The notes under the pieces were generated by a model. The model had not been told where the DNA came from. It worked only from the letters and a program-made list of their open reading frames with translations, and did not search any database. A DNA stretch of 64,000 nt. It comes from Dehalococcoidia bacterium. Lineage in GTDB: Bacteria > Chloroflexota > Dehalococcoidia > Lucifugimonadales > SHYT01. The position numbers were made by a program, and so were the translations under genes. The stretch is taken from contig SHXZ01000008.1 of NCBI GenBank assembly GCA_009693045.1, positions 1 to 64,000 of the forward strand, given 5' to 3'. This document shows positions 1 to 7,728 of the stretch, piece by piece. Every line of letters starts with the position of its first letter. Within the stretch, counting starts at the first letter, position 1.

Positions 1-300
1 GCGCTGTTCAGCGCATTTCGTTTGAAGACCAGGTGAAGCAGCTCCGCATCATCCACGGGACGCCGAAGACGGTGCTGCCGAAGATCCGGACGGTGCTGGA
101 GACGCTGCGCCCCGGAGGCATCTTCTTCTGGGACGGCGACGGGGCCATGAGCCATGACGACCAGATGCGGAACCTGCACCTGTTTGGCCAAGAGGTGCTA
201 CAGGCAACCCGGGAGGTAGGCAAGGAGCTGGACCTGAAGGGGCCCGTACGACGTGGAGCGGGTCACGGGCGTGACGATTCCGGAGCGACTCCCCTGCTAG
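1..300 (+). pseudogene. 3' end of a luciferase-like (LLM class) flavin/F420 oxidoreductase, frameshifted
   Basis: The reading frame is open from the left window edge and reads like the C-terminus of LLM-class flavin-dependent oxidoreductases (RIIHGTPKTVLPKI, then GGIFFWDGDGAMSHDDQMRN, then a helix ending GKELDLKG). At about base 240 a run of four G shifts the frame. Removing one G gives GPYDVERVTGVTIPERLPC and a stop at 298-300, a natural end for this family. The uncorrected frame runs on to 329 as unrelated sequence. The 5' part lies outside the window. The shift could be a real lesion or a homopolymer error. No substrate can be assigned. Confidence 0.65.
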
Positions 301-452
301 CGGCTGCCGCCGACCCTGGTTGCTTGTAGAACAGGCGTCGCTGCGCGGCCTGGTCCTGAGTTGAATGCAATGAGCGGCTGGCCCTCAATGACACGAAGGG
401 CCAGAGGTTCATTGCGTGGCGCCGTCAGGCACCTTGTTTAAGGAGCATCTTT

Positions 453-625
453 ATGCCTGGTAAACCTTACGCCAGGTCGCCATTGTCACAGGCGCGGGCC
501 GAGGTATTGCGTTCGTCAAGGCGAAAGAGGGAGCAAAGGTCGTGGTAGCCGATAACGGGAGCCTCACGGATCCCGCGTTGGAGAGGTCGCGGGAATGGAA
601 AGGGGCTCGGGGTGAGGTTGGGTAG
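453..625 (+). pseudogene. Degenerate N-terminal fragment of a short-chain dehydrogenase (SDR)
   Basis: An AGGAG ribosome-binding site precedes ATG at 453, and the first codons (MPGKPYA) look like an SDR start. After a frame change near 472 the sequence reads QVAIVTGAGRGIAFVKAKEG and then AKVVVADN, the Rossmann TGxxxGIG and second-strand motifs with several residues missing between them. Homology then stops and the frame runs into low-information, repeat-like sequence before a TAG. No catalytic YxxxK region follows. It is a remnant, probably from the same degraded redox locus as the LLM fragment just upstream. Nothing else is recognised between 301 and 837. Confidence 0.6.
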
Positions 626-837
626 GGTCGCCATCCATCCGATCAACACGAACGCAAGAGAGATGGGAACTGCTTTATGCTTCACAACCAATGGCTAAGC
701 ATTGGCTCGTAGTTTGAAGAGGTTGGGTAGGATCGAGGGTTGGGGAGCGAGGCGGTGGGTGAGGGGAGCGCTTGCGCTTGGCGATTGCGAAGCTACCCAC
801 CGCCTGTGCTCCTGTGTATTGAGCGGGTAAGGCCGCC

Positions 838-1788
838 TTACCTCCCCGCAATCCGCTCAGCGACCCGCAAGCGGGCGCTGCGACTCCTAGGGTTGAACCG
901 GACCTCCTCTGGTGAGGGACGCCGGAGCTTGGGGCCGACGACGGCGACCTTCGCCGCTGCGGTGTGAGCCGCTTGCCGGATGGCCCGTTTCACCACGGCG
1001 TCCTCCAGGGAGTGGTATGAGAGCACGGCGAGTCTTCCTCCTGGGCCCAGCATCTGTATCGCTTGGGGGAGCGCCTGCTCCAGGGAAGCGAGCTCCTGGT
1101 TGACCTCAATCCTGATGGCCTGAAACACTCGCGTGGCTGGGTTGATGCGTTGGCCGCGTGCTGCAACGCCAGCCACGGCCTGGGCAAATTCCCGCGCCGT
1201 CCGGATGGGCCGCTGCCGGAGGATGGCGCGGGCGATGCCTTTCGCCCGTGGCTCCTCGGCGTAGTCACGGATGACCCTGACCAGCGCGTCCTCACGGTAC
1301 CGGTTGACCACGTCGTCGGCGGTGAGGGTTTGGCTGGGGTCAAACCGCATGTCCAACGGGGTGTCGTCGGAGAAGCTGAAGCCGCGACCGCCGCCAAGCT
1401 GGCGGGTGCTGAGGCCCAGATCCAACACGATGCCGTCCACGGCTTGGAACCCATGTCGTTCCGCAATTTCCAGGAGATCGCGGAAATTGCCGTGGGCTAT
1501 GACGATGCCTTGGTAAGGTGCGAACCGCTCACGTGCCCGCTCCACGGCTGCAGGATCGGCGTCCAAGGCCAGAACGCGACCCCCCGGCTGGGAGCGGGCC
1601 TGGACGGCTTCCAGGTGGCCTCCGTCGCCGAGCGTGCCGTCAACGTAGACGCCACCGGGGCGAACCTGGAGCGCGTCCAGGACCTCGGCGACCATGACGG
1701 GGACATGGCGCGCGAACCTACGGTTATCGTCGTGTTCAGGTGCGTCGGCGGCGACCTCGGCGGACATCCCCGCTACTTTCACCACCAT
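838..1788 (-). CDS. rsmH: 16S rRNA (cytosine-1402 N4)-methyltransferase RsmH
   Basis: RsmH (MraW) uses S-adenosylmethionine to methylate N4 of C1402 in the 30S decoding centre. The product is 316 residues, the usual length. Visible family motifs are HVPVMVAEVL, DGTLGDGGH (SAM site), GIVLDLGLSTRQL, GFSFSDDTPLDMRFDP, EEPRAKGIARAIL, NPATRVFQAIRIEVNQEL and VLSYHSLEDAVVKRAI. The 720-residue ORF in the track is only this gene extended through antisense sequence. I place the start at ATG 1788; ATG 1767 is the alternative and fits better with the promoter, whose -10 box lies directly upstream of 1788. In most bacteria it sits in the mraZ-rsmH-fts cluster, but here it stands alone. Confidence 0.93.
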   Translation of the reverse strand: MVVKVAGMSAEVAADAPEHDDNRRFARHVPVMVAEVLDALQVRPGGVYVDGTLGDGGHLEAVQARSQPGGRVLALDADPAAVERARERFAPYQGIVIAHGNFRDLLEIAERHGFQAVDGIVLDLGLSTRQLGGGRGFSFSDDTPLDMRFDPSQTLTADDVVNRYREDALVRVIRDYAEEPRAKGIARAILRQRPIRTAREFAQAVAGVAARGQRINPATRVFQAIRIEVNQELASLEQALPQAIQMLGPGGRLAVLSYHSLEDAVVKRAIRQAAHTAAAKVAVVGPKLRRPSPEEVRFNPRSRSARLRVAERIAGR

Positions 1789-1794
1789 GTGCGA

Positions 1795-1824
1795 ATCATA
1801 GGGTACTTGATGAGATGTTTTCAA
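1795..1824 (-). promoter_or_regulatory. Sigma-70-type promoter for rsmH
   Basis: On the minus strand TTGAAA (1819-1824) is followed after 18 bp by TATGAT (1795-1800). Transcription would begin near 1788. That makes the ATG at 1788 almost leaderless, or points to ATG 1767 as the real rsmH start. The surroundings are AT-rich compared with neighbouring genes. Confidence 0.55.
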
Positions 1825-1832
1825 GAGGTTTT

Positions 1833-1858
1833 TCCGAATATTTCCTAGTCTTTTCCTA
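1833..1858 (-). promoter_or_regulatory. Three helically phased GGA-type direct repeats upstream of rsmH
   Basis: On the minus strand TAGGA, TAGGA and TCGGA lie 11 and 10 bp apart, just upstream of the rsmH -35 box. The spacing of about one helical turn resembles the TGGGN repeats bound by MraZ upstream of mraZ-rsmH in other bacteria. The core differs (AGGA/CGGA rather than GGG) and no mraZ is in the window, so operator function is an inference. Confidence 0.3.
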
Positions 1859-1966
1859 ACTATTCGGTTCGTTCCTGAGAGCCTCCGCCGACCCGGCTGT
1901 GCTATGATGCGCCGTGGAACGGCACTCAGCATTCTACACCGGCGCGAGCGACAGGGGGGGGCAGGT

Positions 1967-2452
1967 ATGGTCACCGTAGGCATCCTCACGTGCAGCGACG
2001 CGGGTTCCCGTGGACAGCGGCAGGACACGAGTGGGCAGACGATCCGAGAGATGGCGGAGGCGCAGGGCTTCAAGGTGACGCGGACGGAGATTGTGCCCGA
2101 CGAGCGGACGGTGATCGCGGACCGGATCCTGCGGTGGGCCGCCGAAGTGGACCTGGTGTTGACGACGGGCGGCACGGGCATGGGGCAGCGGGACGTGACG
2201 CCGGAGGCGACGCGGGACGTGATGGAGCGGGAAGCGCCGGGGCTGGCGGAGGCGATGCGCTTCGTGACGGCGCAGAAGACGCCGATGGCGTGGTTGAGCC
2301 GCGGGACCGCGGGGGTTCGTGGGCGGTGCCTGATCATCAACCTGCCGGGGAGCCCGAAGGCGGTGCGCGAGTGCCTGGAGGTTGTGATGCCGCTCATTCC
2401 GCACGCGTTGGAGACGTTACACGGGCCGACGAACGTGCATCCCGCGAGCTGA
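1967..2452 (+). CDS. moaB: MoaB/MogA-family molybdenum cofactor protein
   Basis: A 161-residue protein of the MoCF_biosynth fold. It reads VTVGILTCSDAGSRGQRQDTSG at the start, then VLTTGGTGMGQRDVTPEATR (the molybdopterin-binding TTGGTG and DVTPEAT motifs) and IINLPGSPKAVREC near the end. MogA adenylates molybdopterin. MoaB proteins are close relatives whose role varies between lineages, and sequence alone does not separate them here. I start at ATG 1967, after a purine-rich GGGGGGGCAGGT; the longer ORF start at 1904 adds 21 residues with no family similarity. No other moa or moe gene is in the window. Confidence 0.85.
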   Translation: MVTVGILTCSDAGSRGQRQDTSGQTIREMAEAQGFKVTRTEIVPDERTVIADRILRWAAEVDLVLTTGGTGMGQRDVTPEATRDVMEREAPGLAEAMRFVTAQKTPMAWLSRGTAGVRGRCLIINLPGSPKAVRECLEVVMPLIPHALETLHGPTNVHPAS

Positions 2453-2574
2453 AGGATGCGCAGGCGACAATGTGGGATGGGCTTGTCCTGAGCCATGAAC
2501 GAAGTGCATGGGACTGGCCCTGCAAGAGAGCTTCTTCCACAACCTCCGCTAATGACTTGAGCAAGAGGGGGAAC

Positions 2575-3429
2575 ATGCCAGAGGTTACGCGGCCCGATGG
2601 CGCGGTCATCCACTACGAGGTCTTTGGCCGTGGGCGCCCGCTGCTGCTCATCGCGCCGGGAGGGGTGAACAGCGAGATCGGCTTCTGGGAGCGGAGCCGC
2701 ATCAACCCGATCAAGGAGTTCGCGGGCGAGTTCATGGTCATCGGCATGGACCAGCGGCACGCGGGAAAGAGCTGGAACGCGCCGCCGACGTTCTCGTACG
2801 ACCTGACCGCCGCGGACCAGGTGGCGGTGCTGGACCACGCGGGCGTCCAGAGGGCGCACGTGTGGGGCGGGTGCATCGGGGTGGCGCACGTACTGAAGCT
2901 GGTGCACCACGCGCCGGGGCGGATCAGCGCGGCGGTGGGGCAGGACCCGGTGGGCTTGGACCAGACGAACTCCATCGCCACGTTCACGGCCATGTTCCAA
3001 CCGACCCTGGAGATGGCGCGGCGCGAAGGGACAGCGGCGGTGGTGCAGTCGGCGCTGGGTGGCCCGATGTTCATGGCGAACAACGCGGGAGGGCCGTTCG
3101 CGCGGCGGATCGTCGCGGACACCGCCTTTCGCGCCCGCATCGGCGCGATGAACGCGGACGAGTACATCGCGCTGGTGCAGGCGTTCTCAAGCGGGATCTG
3201 GCCGGAGGGATCGCCGTTCTTCACGGTGGACAGGGAGTGGCTGGCGACGTGCCCGGCGCCGCTGCTCATCCTGCCGGGCAACGATGCGTTCCATCCAACA
3301 AGCATTGCGCGAGAGATCTGCCGGACGGTGCCGCGCGCCAGGTGCCTGGACGTTGACTGCCGCTCGGACGAGAAGCGGCCGGCGACCATCCAGAGCATTC
3401 GAGCGTTCCTTCAGGAGCACTCCAGGTAG
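2575..3429 (+). CDS. Alpha/beta hydrolase with a cysteine at the nucleophile elbow
   Basis: A 284-residue alpha/beta-hydrolase-fold protein. The core reads PLLLIAPGGVNSEIGFW (oxyanion region), VIGMDQRHAGKS and HVWGGCIGVAH, where the usual G-x-S-x-G elbow is G-G-C100-I-G. A late LLILPGNDAFHP carries the likely acid. The segment that normally supplies the catalytic His (before IQSIRAFLQEH) shows no obvious His. The ATG at 2575 follows AGAGGGGG; the longer ORF from 1990 is a shadow of moaB. Cys nucleophiles occur in dienelactone hydrolases, but the substrate here is unknown and hydrolytic activity is not certain. Confidence 0.8.
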   Translation: MPEVTRPDGAVIHYEVFGRGRPLLLIAPGGVNSEIGFWERSRINPIKEFAGEFMVIGMDQRHAGKSWNAPPTFSYDLTAADQVAVLDHAGVQRAHVWGGCIGVAHVLKLVHHAPGRISAAVGQDPVGLDQTNSIATFTAMFQPTLEMARREGTAAVVQSALGGPMFMANNAGGPFARRIVADTAFRARIGAMNADEYIALVQAFSSGIWPEGSPFFTVDREWLATCPAPLLILPGNDAFHPTSIAREICRTVPRARCLDVDCRSDEKRPATIQSIRAFLQEHSR

Positions 3430-3502
3430 CCGGCGGGGGAGTAGCAGGCTGCGGCGGCGACCTCGTCCATGCGCGGTGAAGCAGGTTAGCGGGGAGGAGA
3501 CG

Positions 3503-3826
3503 GTGCTCAACGTTGAGCGGTATTGCCTCTCCAAGGACGGCGTCGGCGTTGACTACCCTTTTGGCCCTCAGGCCGCCGTCTTCAAAGTCGGCGGGAAGAT
3601 GTTCGCGTTGACCAGCCCGCCGAAGAAGCCTGACAGGATCAACCTCAAATGCGTCCCGATGCTGGCCGTGCAGCTGAGGGAGCGATACTCGGCGGTGCTT
3701 CCGGGCTACCACATGAACAAGACCCACTGGAACACCGTGCTCCTTGACGGCAGTATTGACAACAGAGAGGTGAAGAAAATGATTGACCTCTCGTACGATC
3801 TGGTCAAGGGCAGACGGAAGGCATGA
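3503..3826 (+). CDS. MmcQ/YjbR-family protein
   Basis: A 107-residue protein of the YjbR/MmcQ family (CyaY-like fold, molecular role poorly known). Family motifs are VERYCLSKDGVGVDYPFG, VFKVGGKMFAL, INLKC, then GYHMNKTHWNTVLLDG and MIDLSYDLV near the C-terminus. GTG at 3503 lies just after GGGGAGGAGAC, a strong ribosome-binding site. The longer ORF from 3284 is antisense or shadow sequence of the hydrolase. It ends 7 bp before trmD, so the two are probably co-transcribed. Confidence 0.85.
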   Translation: MLNVERYCLSKDGVGVDYPFGPQAAVFKVGGKMFALTSPPKKPDRINLKCVPMLAVQLRERYSAVLPGYHMNKTHWNTVLLDGSIDNREVKKMIDLSYDLVKGRRKA

Positions 3827-3833
3827 GCACGCC

Positions 3834-4595
3834 GTGATTTTTCACATCGTCACCATCTTCCCGGAGCTCGTGCGAGGCGTTCTCTCCCACTCCATTCTCA
3901 AGCGGGCGCAGGAGTCGGGGGCAATCTCGGTGCAGGTGCACGAACTGCGGGCGTTCACGCATGACCGGCACCGCGTGGTGGACGACGCGGTGTATGGCGG
4001 CGCGCCGGGAATGCTGATGAAGGCGCCGCCCTTCTTTGAGGCGGTGGACGTGATACGGGCGGAGGTGGCCTCGCGGCGTGGCGCCGAGGCGGCAGCGCGG
4101 CTGCGGGTGGCGCTCCTTTCGCCTGCCGGGCGAACGTTCACGCAGCGAGTGGCGGAGGAGTTGGCGCGGGAGCCGGAGCTGGTGCTGCTGTGCGGGCACT
4201 ACGAGGGCGTGGACGCGCGGGTGGAGCAGGCGCTGGCGACGGACGTGATCAGCATTGGGGACTATGTGATGACTGGCGGGGAGCTGGCGGCGCTGGTGGT
4301 GCTGGACGCGGTGGCGCGCTTGCAGCCGGGGACGCTGCACGACCCGGCCTCGGCGGGAGACGACTCGTTCACGACGGGGCTGCTGCAGGAGCCGCAGTAC
4401 ACGCGGCCGCCGGAGTACCGCGGGATGGCTGTGCCGGCGGCGCTGCTTTCGGGCGACCACGCGGCGGTGGCGCGGTGGCGTCGGCGGGAGGCGTTGCTGA
4501 GGACGCTGCGGCTGCGGCCGGACCTGCTGGCGAGGGTGGACTTGACGGCGGCGGAGCGTAGCCTGCTGAAGGCGATGGGGTGGGAGGGATCATGA
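3834..4595 (+). CDS. trmD: tRNA (guanine-37 N1)-methyltransferase TrmD
   Basis: TrmD makes m1G37 next to the anticodon and so prevents +1 frameshifting. The 253-residue product has the trefoil-knot SPOUT motifs: FHIVTIFPEL, YGGAPGMLMKAPPFF, LLCGHYEGVDARVEQ, ISIGDYVMTGGELAALVVLDAV and QYTRPPEYRGMAVPAALLSG followed by ARWRR. I choose GTG 3834, which gives the family N-terminus; the 17 extra codons of the ORF upstream do not match. Its usual partners rpsP and khpA are at 47.8 kb in this window, and no rimM is seen, so the common rpsP-khpA-rimM-trmD operon is split. Confidence 0.94.
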   Translation: MIFHIVTIFPELVRGVLSHSILKRAQESGAISVQVHELRAFTHDRHRVVDDAVYGGAPGMLMKAPPFFEAVDVIRAEVASRRGAEAAARLRVALLSPAGRTFTQRVAEELAREPELVLLCGHYEGVDARVEQALATDVISIGDYVMTGGELAALVVLDAVARLQPGTLHDPASAGDDSFTTGLLQEPQYTRPPEYRGMAVPAALLSGDHAAVARWRRREALLRTLRLRPDLLARVDLTAAERSLLKAMGWEGS

Positions 4596-5260
4596 CTACA
4601 AAGCCTTGGCATTCAAAAAATTGGAGGCAGGAGCGCGCAAAGTGACTTTCTGATAAGTGTCAGACATGCGGAAAAGGGCGAGACGACGGGAAAATCCTTG
4701 TTCTTCATCATCCTGCGGAACTTGCCTCGACCCAGCGGATATCTAAACGTGAGGTTCTCTACGCTTGCTTCCAGGAGGCTATATCCGAGGGGAAAATAAA
4801 GTTAGCGACCGAGCGAAAACTTACGTGCCCGAGGGGCCACAAGAATGTGAAATTCGCACTTAGGCGGCAGGCGCATGTTTGTTATTCATGCCATCCCCAA
4901 AGGGTCAATCCTTGTCCTAGTGGACATGATGATTCCTCCTTATATGGTCATTGCTTTCAGTATCCAGAGGTAATTGTAGAAGACCGTGAAGTCACGGTTT
5001 CGCACCCCTACAAAGAGCCGTTCCGCCTCTTTGCTCAGGAACACGAAGAGGCCGCTAATCAGGCGGCACGAGAACAAAATCAGAAGGCTAACATAGCCTA
5101 TATGAGCCTTGAGGGAAGTATTACCCTGTGTCAGGGTTGTCACCTGATGACTCACAAAGGGTGGAAGAGATGTGCTAGTTGCAATCAACGTTGGTATCTT
5201 CCTCAGTATCGAACCTGTTTCAATTGCAGGCCGTCGCGATCGGCAGGAGCCATAAGCTAA
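4592..5260 (+). pseudogene. Cys-rich zinc/HNH-like protein interrupted by an in-frame TGA
   Basis: ATG 4592 overlaps the trmD stop (ATGA). It opens a frame that reads 17 codons, then TGA at 4643-4645, and continues without another stop to 5260. After the stop it reads DKCQTCGKG and ILVLHHP, which resembles an HNH or zinc-ribbon start, and then repeated Cys pairs: CPRGH, CYSCH, CPSGH, CQGCHLMTH, CASC and CFNC. The track shows only GTG 4847 onward (137 aa), but similarity to the fold begins before that start. A one-base change (TGG or CGA) would restore a protein of about 222 aa. GC is lower than in its neighbours, suggesting acquisition. Function unknown. Confidence 0.5.
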
Positions 5261-5400
5261 TGACCGAGCTCCGGGACCCAGCCCAACGTGGCGGCATCAC
5301 CCCCTTGCGTCGCCAGTACCTGCTCGTCAAGAAGCAGTACCCCGATGTGATCCTGCTGTTCCCGCCTCGGCGAATTTCTACGAGACCCTGGTGTGAGCCC
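5260..5400 (+). pseudogene. N-terminal scrap of mutS
   Basis: ATG 5260 starts MTELRDPAQRGG, then TPLRRQYLLVKKQYPDVILLF, a clear match to the first helix of MutS (TPMxxQYxxIKxxxPDxxLLF). The next bases, shifted by one or two nucleotides, would read RLGEFYETL, the conserved RxGDFYE motif. In the actual frame this is lost and a stop follows soon after. Nothing of the remaining 800 or so residues is present before pdxA. It is a remnant; a functional mutS could be elsewhere. The mutL start at the right edge of the window is intact as far as it can be seen. Confidence 0.6.
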
Positions 5401-5502
5401 GGGCAGCGCCAACACTACACCCGCAGGCGCGGCATCGGCGTAGCTCATTGATGCCGCAGCTTTCAGGCTTGCGGTCCACTGCCACGGTTGGCCCAGATAC
5501 CC

Positions 5503-5529
5503 TTGGCCTTGCGCCTGACGGCGTATAAT
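5503..5529 (+). promoter_or_regulatory. Possible promoter for pdxA
   Basis: A perfect TATAAT (5524-5529) lies 28 bp before the pdxA ATG. The best -35 is TTGGCC at 5503-5508 with a short 15-bp spacer, so the -35 is weak. An AGGAGG ribosome-binding site follows before the start. Confidence 0.4.
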
Positions 5530-5556
5530 CGTGGCGTCTGAGCAGGAGGATGCGTT

Positions 5557-6600
5557 ATGACAAGCCGCAGCGGACACGCCACAGCGGACGCCCGCAAGGC
5601 CGACCGGCCCCTCGTCGCCATCACCATCGGCGACCCATGCGGCATCGGGCCGGAGGTGGTCGCCAAGGCGCTGGTCCTTCGCGAGGTCACCGACCTCTGC
5701 CGCCCCGTCGTCATCGGCAGCGCCGCCGTGATGCGCGACGCCGTCCGCGTGGCGAAGGCCAGCCTCGCCGTCCGCACGCTGACGCAGCCGCAGGCCGCCA
5801 CCGGCGAGTACGGCGTGGTGGAGGTGCTGGACCTGGAAAACCTGGCGCCGAGCGCCGTGACCGTCGGCAAGCTCTCCGCCACCGCGGCCAAGGCCGCTGT
5901 GGAGTGGGTGCTCCACGCGGGGCGGCTCTGCCTGGACGGCACGGTGAAGGCGATGGCGACCGCGCCCATCAACAAGGAGGCGGCCAGCCTGGCGGGGTAC
6001 AAGGCCGTGGGACACATGGAGCTGCTCCAGGAGCAGAGCGGCGCCAAGAATGTCGCCACCATGCTGATGACGAAGGGCCTGCGCGTCGTCCACCTGACCA
6101 CACACCGCTCACTGCGTCGCGCCTGCGACGCCGTCACCAGGGACAACGTGCTCGGCAAAATCCTGCTCACGCACCAGTGCTTCCAGGACTGGGGATTCCC
6201 GTCGCCCCGCATCGGCGTGGCGGCGCTGAATCCGCACGCGTCCGACGGCGGCCTGCTGGGCACGGAGGAGGCGGAGCACATCGCCCCCGCCGTGGCCGAG
6301 GCGCGCCGCCAGGGCGTGGACGCGACGGGGCCCGTCGGGGCCGACGTCGTGTACTACCAGGCCATCCAGGGCAAGTACGACGCTGTGCTGGCCATGTACC
6401 ACGACCAGGGCCACGTCGCCATCAAGGTCCACGGGTTTGAGGAGAGCGTGAGCCTGAACCTTGGCCTGCCGTTCGTGCGCACGTCGGTGGATCACGGCAC
6501 CGCGTTTGACATCGCGGGTAAGGGCGTGGCCAGCGCCGTCAGCATGACCGAGTCCATTCGCATTGCGGCCCACCTTGCCCTTGGCCACCGGCTGCCGTAG
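5557..6600 (+). CDS. pdxA: 4-hydroxythreonine-4-phosphate dehydrogenase family protein (PdxA-like)
   Basis: PdxA oxidises and decarboxylates 4-phosphohydroxy-L-threonine in pyridoxal-phosphate synthesis; paralogues (PdxA2) act on C4 acid sugar phosphates. The 347-residue protein has ITIGDPCGIGPEVVAKAL, TAPINKEAASLAGY, VGHMELL (metal His), NPHASDGG (metal His), and YHDQGHVAIKVHGFE (metal His) with FVRTSVDHGTAFDIAGKG. ATG 5557 follows AGGAGG. The canonical GHTE is GHME here, so a PdxA2-type substrate cannot be excluded, and no other pdx gene is nearby. Confidence 0.85.
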   Translation: MTSRSGHATADARKADRPLVAITIGDPCGIGPEVVAKALVLREVTDLCRPVVIGSAAVMRDAVRVAKASLAVRTLTQPQAATGEYGVVEVLDLENLAPSAVTVGKLSATAAKAAVEWVLHAGRLCLDGTVKAMATAPINKEAASLAGYKAVGHMELLQEQSGAKNVATMLMTKGLRVVHLTTHRSLRRACDAVTRDNVLGKILLTHQCFQDWGFPSPRIGVAALNPHASDGGLLGTEEAEHIAPAVAEARRQGVDATGPVGADVVYYQAIQGKYDAVLAMYHDQGHVAIKVHGFEESVSLNLGLPFVRTSVDHGTAFDIAGKGVASAVSMTESIRIAAHLALGHRLP

Positions 6601-6618
6601 GCGGGGCCCGCGCTTGCC

Positions 6619-6647
6619 TTGACAGCACCGAAACACTCACCTAGGCT
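6619..6647 (+). promoter_or_regulatory. Promoter for proC-yggT
   Basis: TTGACA (6619-6624), a 17-bp spacer and TAGGCT (6642-6647) form a good sigma-70-type promoter 27 bp upstream of the proC ATG. Confidence 0.6.
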
Positions 6648-6673
6648 ACAAAGGCGATAATACGGGAGGCGAG

Positions 6674-7480
6674 ATGAAAATAGCATTCGTCGGCGGCGGC
6701 GTCATGGCGGAGGCGCTGCTGAGCGCCGCGCTCGCCAAGGGCGTCACCACGCAGCGCGAGGTCGCCATCGGCGAGCCGGTTGAGGAGCGTCGCCGCCAGC
6801 TCAGCCAGCAGTACGGCGTCGCGGCCAGTGCCAGCAACATCCAGGCTTGCGCCGCCGCGGAGATGATCGTGTTCAGCGTCAAGCCGCAGCACCTGGGGCC
6901 GGTGCTCCAGGAACTGCGCGGCTCGGTCAGGAGCGCGCAGGTCGTGCTCTCCATCGTCGCCGGCGCGCCGATCCAGAAGCTGACCCAGGGGCTGAACCAT
7001 CAGGCGGTCGTCCGCGTCATGCCCAACATGCCGGCCCAGGTGGGCGCGGGCATGAGCGTGTGGACGACTACCCCGCAGGTCACCCAGCAGCAGCGAGACG
7101 CCGCGCAGGCGTTCATCCGCTCCTTCGGCGAGGAGATCTACGTCGCCGACGAGAAGTACCTGGACATGGCCACGGCGCTGAGCGCGAGCGGCCCGGCGTT
7201 TGTGTTCAAGTTCCTGGAGTCGCTGGTGGACGCGGGCGTCCACATCGGCCTGCCGCGAGACATGGCGCAGACACTGGCCTATCAGACCGTCGCCGGGAGC
7301 GTGGAGCTGGCGCGCAAGACGGGCAAGCACCCCGCCGAGCTGAAGAACCTGGTGTCGTCTCCGGGCGGCACCACCGTGGAAGGGCTGCTGGAGCTGGAGC
7401 GCGGCCGCCTGTCCGCCACCGTGGTCAACGCGGTCATCGCCGCCTTTGAGAAGTCCAAGAAACTCGCTGATGCTTCATGA
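6674..7480 (+). CDS. proC: Pyrroline-5-carboxylate reductase
   Basis: ProC reduces 1-pyrroline-5-carboxylate to proline with NAD(P)H, the last step of proline synthesis. The 268-residue protein begins MKIAFVGGGVMAEALL (Rossmann nucleotide site), then FSVKPQHLGPVL, VVRVMPNMPAQVGAGM and, in the C-terminal domain, ALSASGPAFVFKFLESLVDAGVHIGL and LVSSPGGTTVEGLLELE, the substrate-binding signature. GGGAGG precedes the ATG. It overlaps yggT by 4 bp (ATGA), a pairing common in bacteria. Confidence 0.95.
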   Translation: MKIAFVGGGVMAEALLSAALAKGVTTQREVAIGEPVEERRRQLSQQYGVAASASNIQACAAAEMIVFSVKPQHLGPVLQELRGSVRSAQVVLSIVAGAPIQKLTQGLNHQAVVRVMPNMPAQVGAGMSVWTTTPQVTQQQRDAAQAFIRSFGEEIYVADEKYLDMATALSASGPAFVFKFLESLVDAGVHIGLPRDMAQTLAYQTVAGSVELARKTGKHPAELKNLVSSPGGTTVEGLLELERGRLSATVVNAVIAAFEKSKKLADAS

Positions 7481-7728
7481 ATGGCAATATCGTCCAGGCA
7501 ATCCTCTACCTAACGTACGTGCTGCAGATCCTGATCTTCGTGCGGATCGTGCTGAGCTGGCTGCCGCTTGGCCCCAACCCGGTGTCCGAGTTCGTCATCC
7601 GGCTGACCGACCTCATTCTGTCGCCACTCCGCCGCGTTCTGCCCAAGTTTGGGATGTTTGACCTTGCGCCCATGATCGCGCTGCTCATCATTGTGGTGGT
7701 GCAGCGGGTCCTGCAGGGCGCTGCCTAG
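7477..7728 (+). CDS. yggT: YggT-family integral membrane protein
   Basis: An 83-residue protein with two hydrophobic segments (about residues 5-25 and 62-80) around the signature RIVLSWLPLGPNP...LTDLILSPLRRVLP. YggT proteins are small membrane proteins linked to ion homeostasis and, in Gram-positives and plastids, to cell division or membrane organisation (YlmG). The start overlaps the proC stop, so it is translationally coupled. The last 4 bp overlap the tail of the convergent DUF167 gene. Confidence 0.88.
   Translation: MNGNIVQAILYLTYVLQILIFVRIVLSWLPLGPNPVSEFVIRLTDLILSPLRRVLPKFGMFDLAPMIALLIIVVVQRVLQGAA

Noticed and set aside
838-3000. 720-residue ORF on the minus strand
   Set aside because: Only the last 316 residues are RsmH; the rest is antisense to moaB and the hydrolase and has no upstream signal.
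1990-3429. 479-residue ORF ending in the hydrolase
   Set aside because: The first 195 codons are an alternate frame of moaB; the hydrolase starts at ATG 2575 with its own ribosome-binding site.
5257-6105. 282-residue minus ORF across pdxA
   Set aside because: Antisense to pdxA with His/Gly/Ala-rich composition typical of shadow frames.
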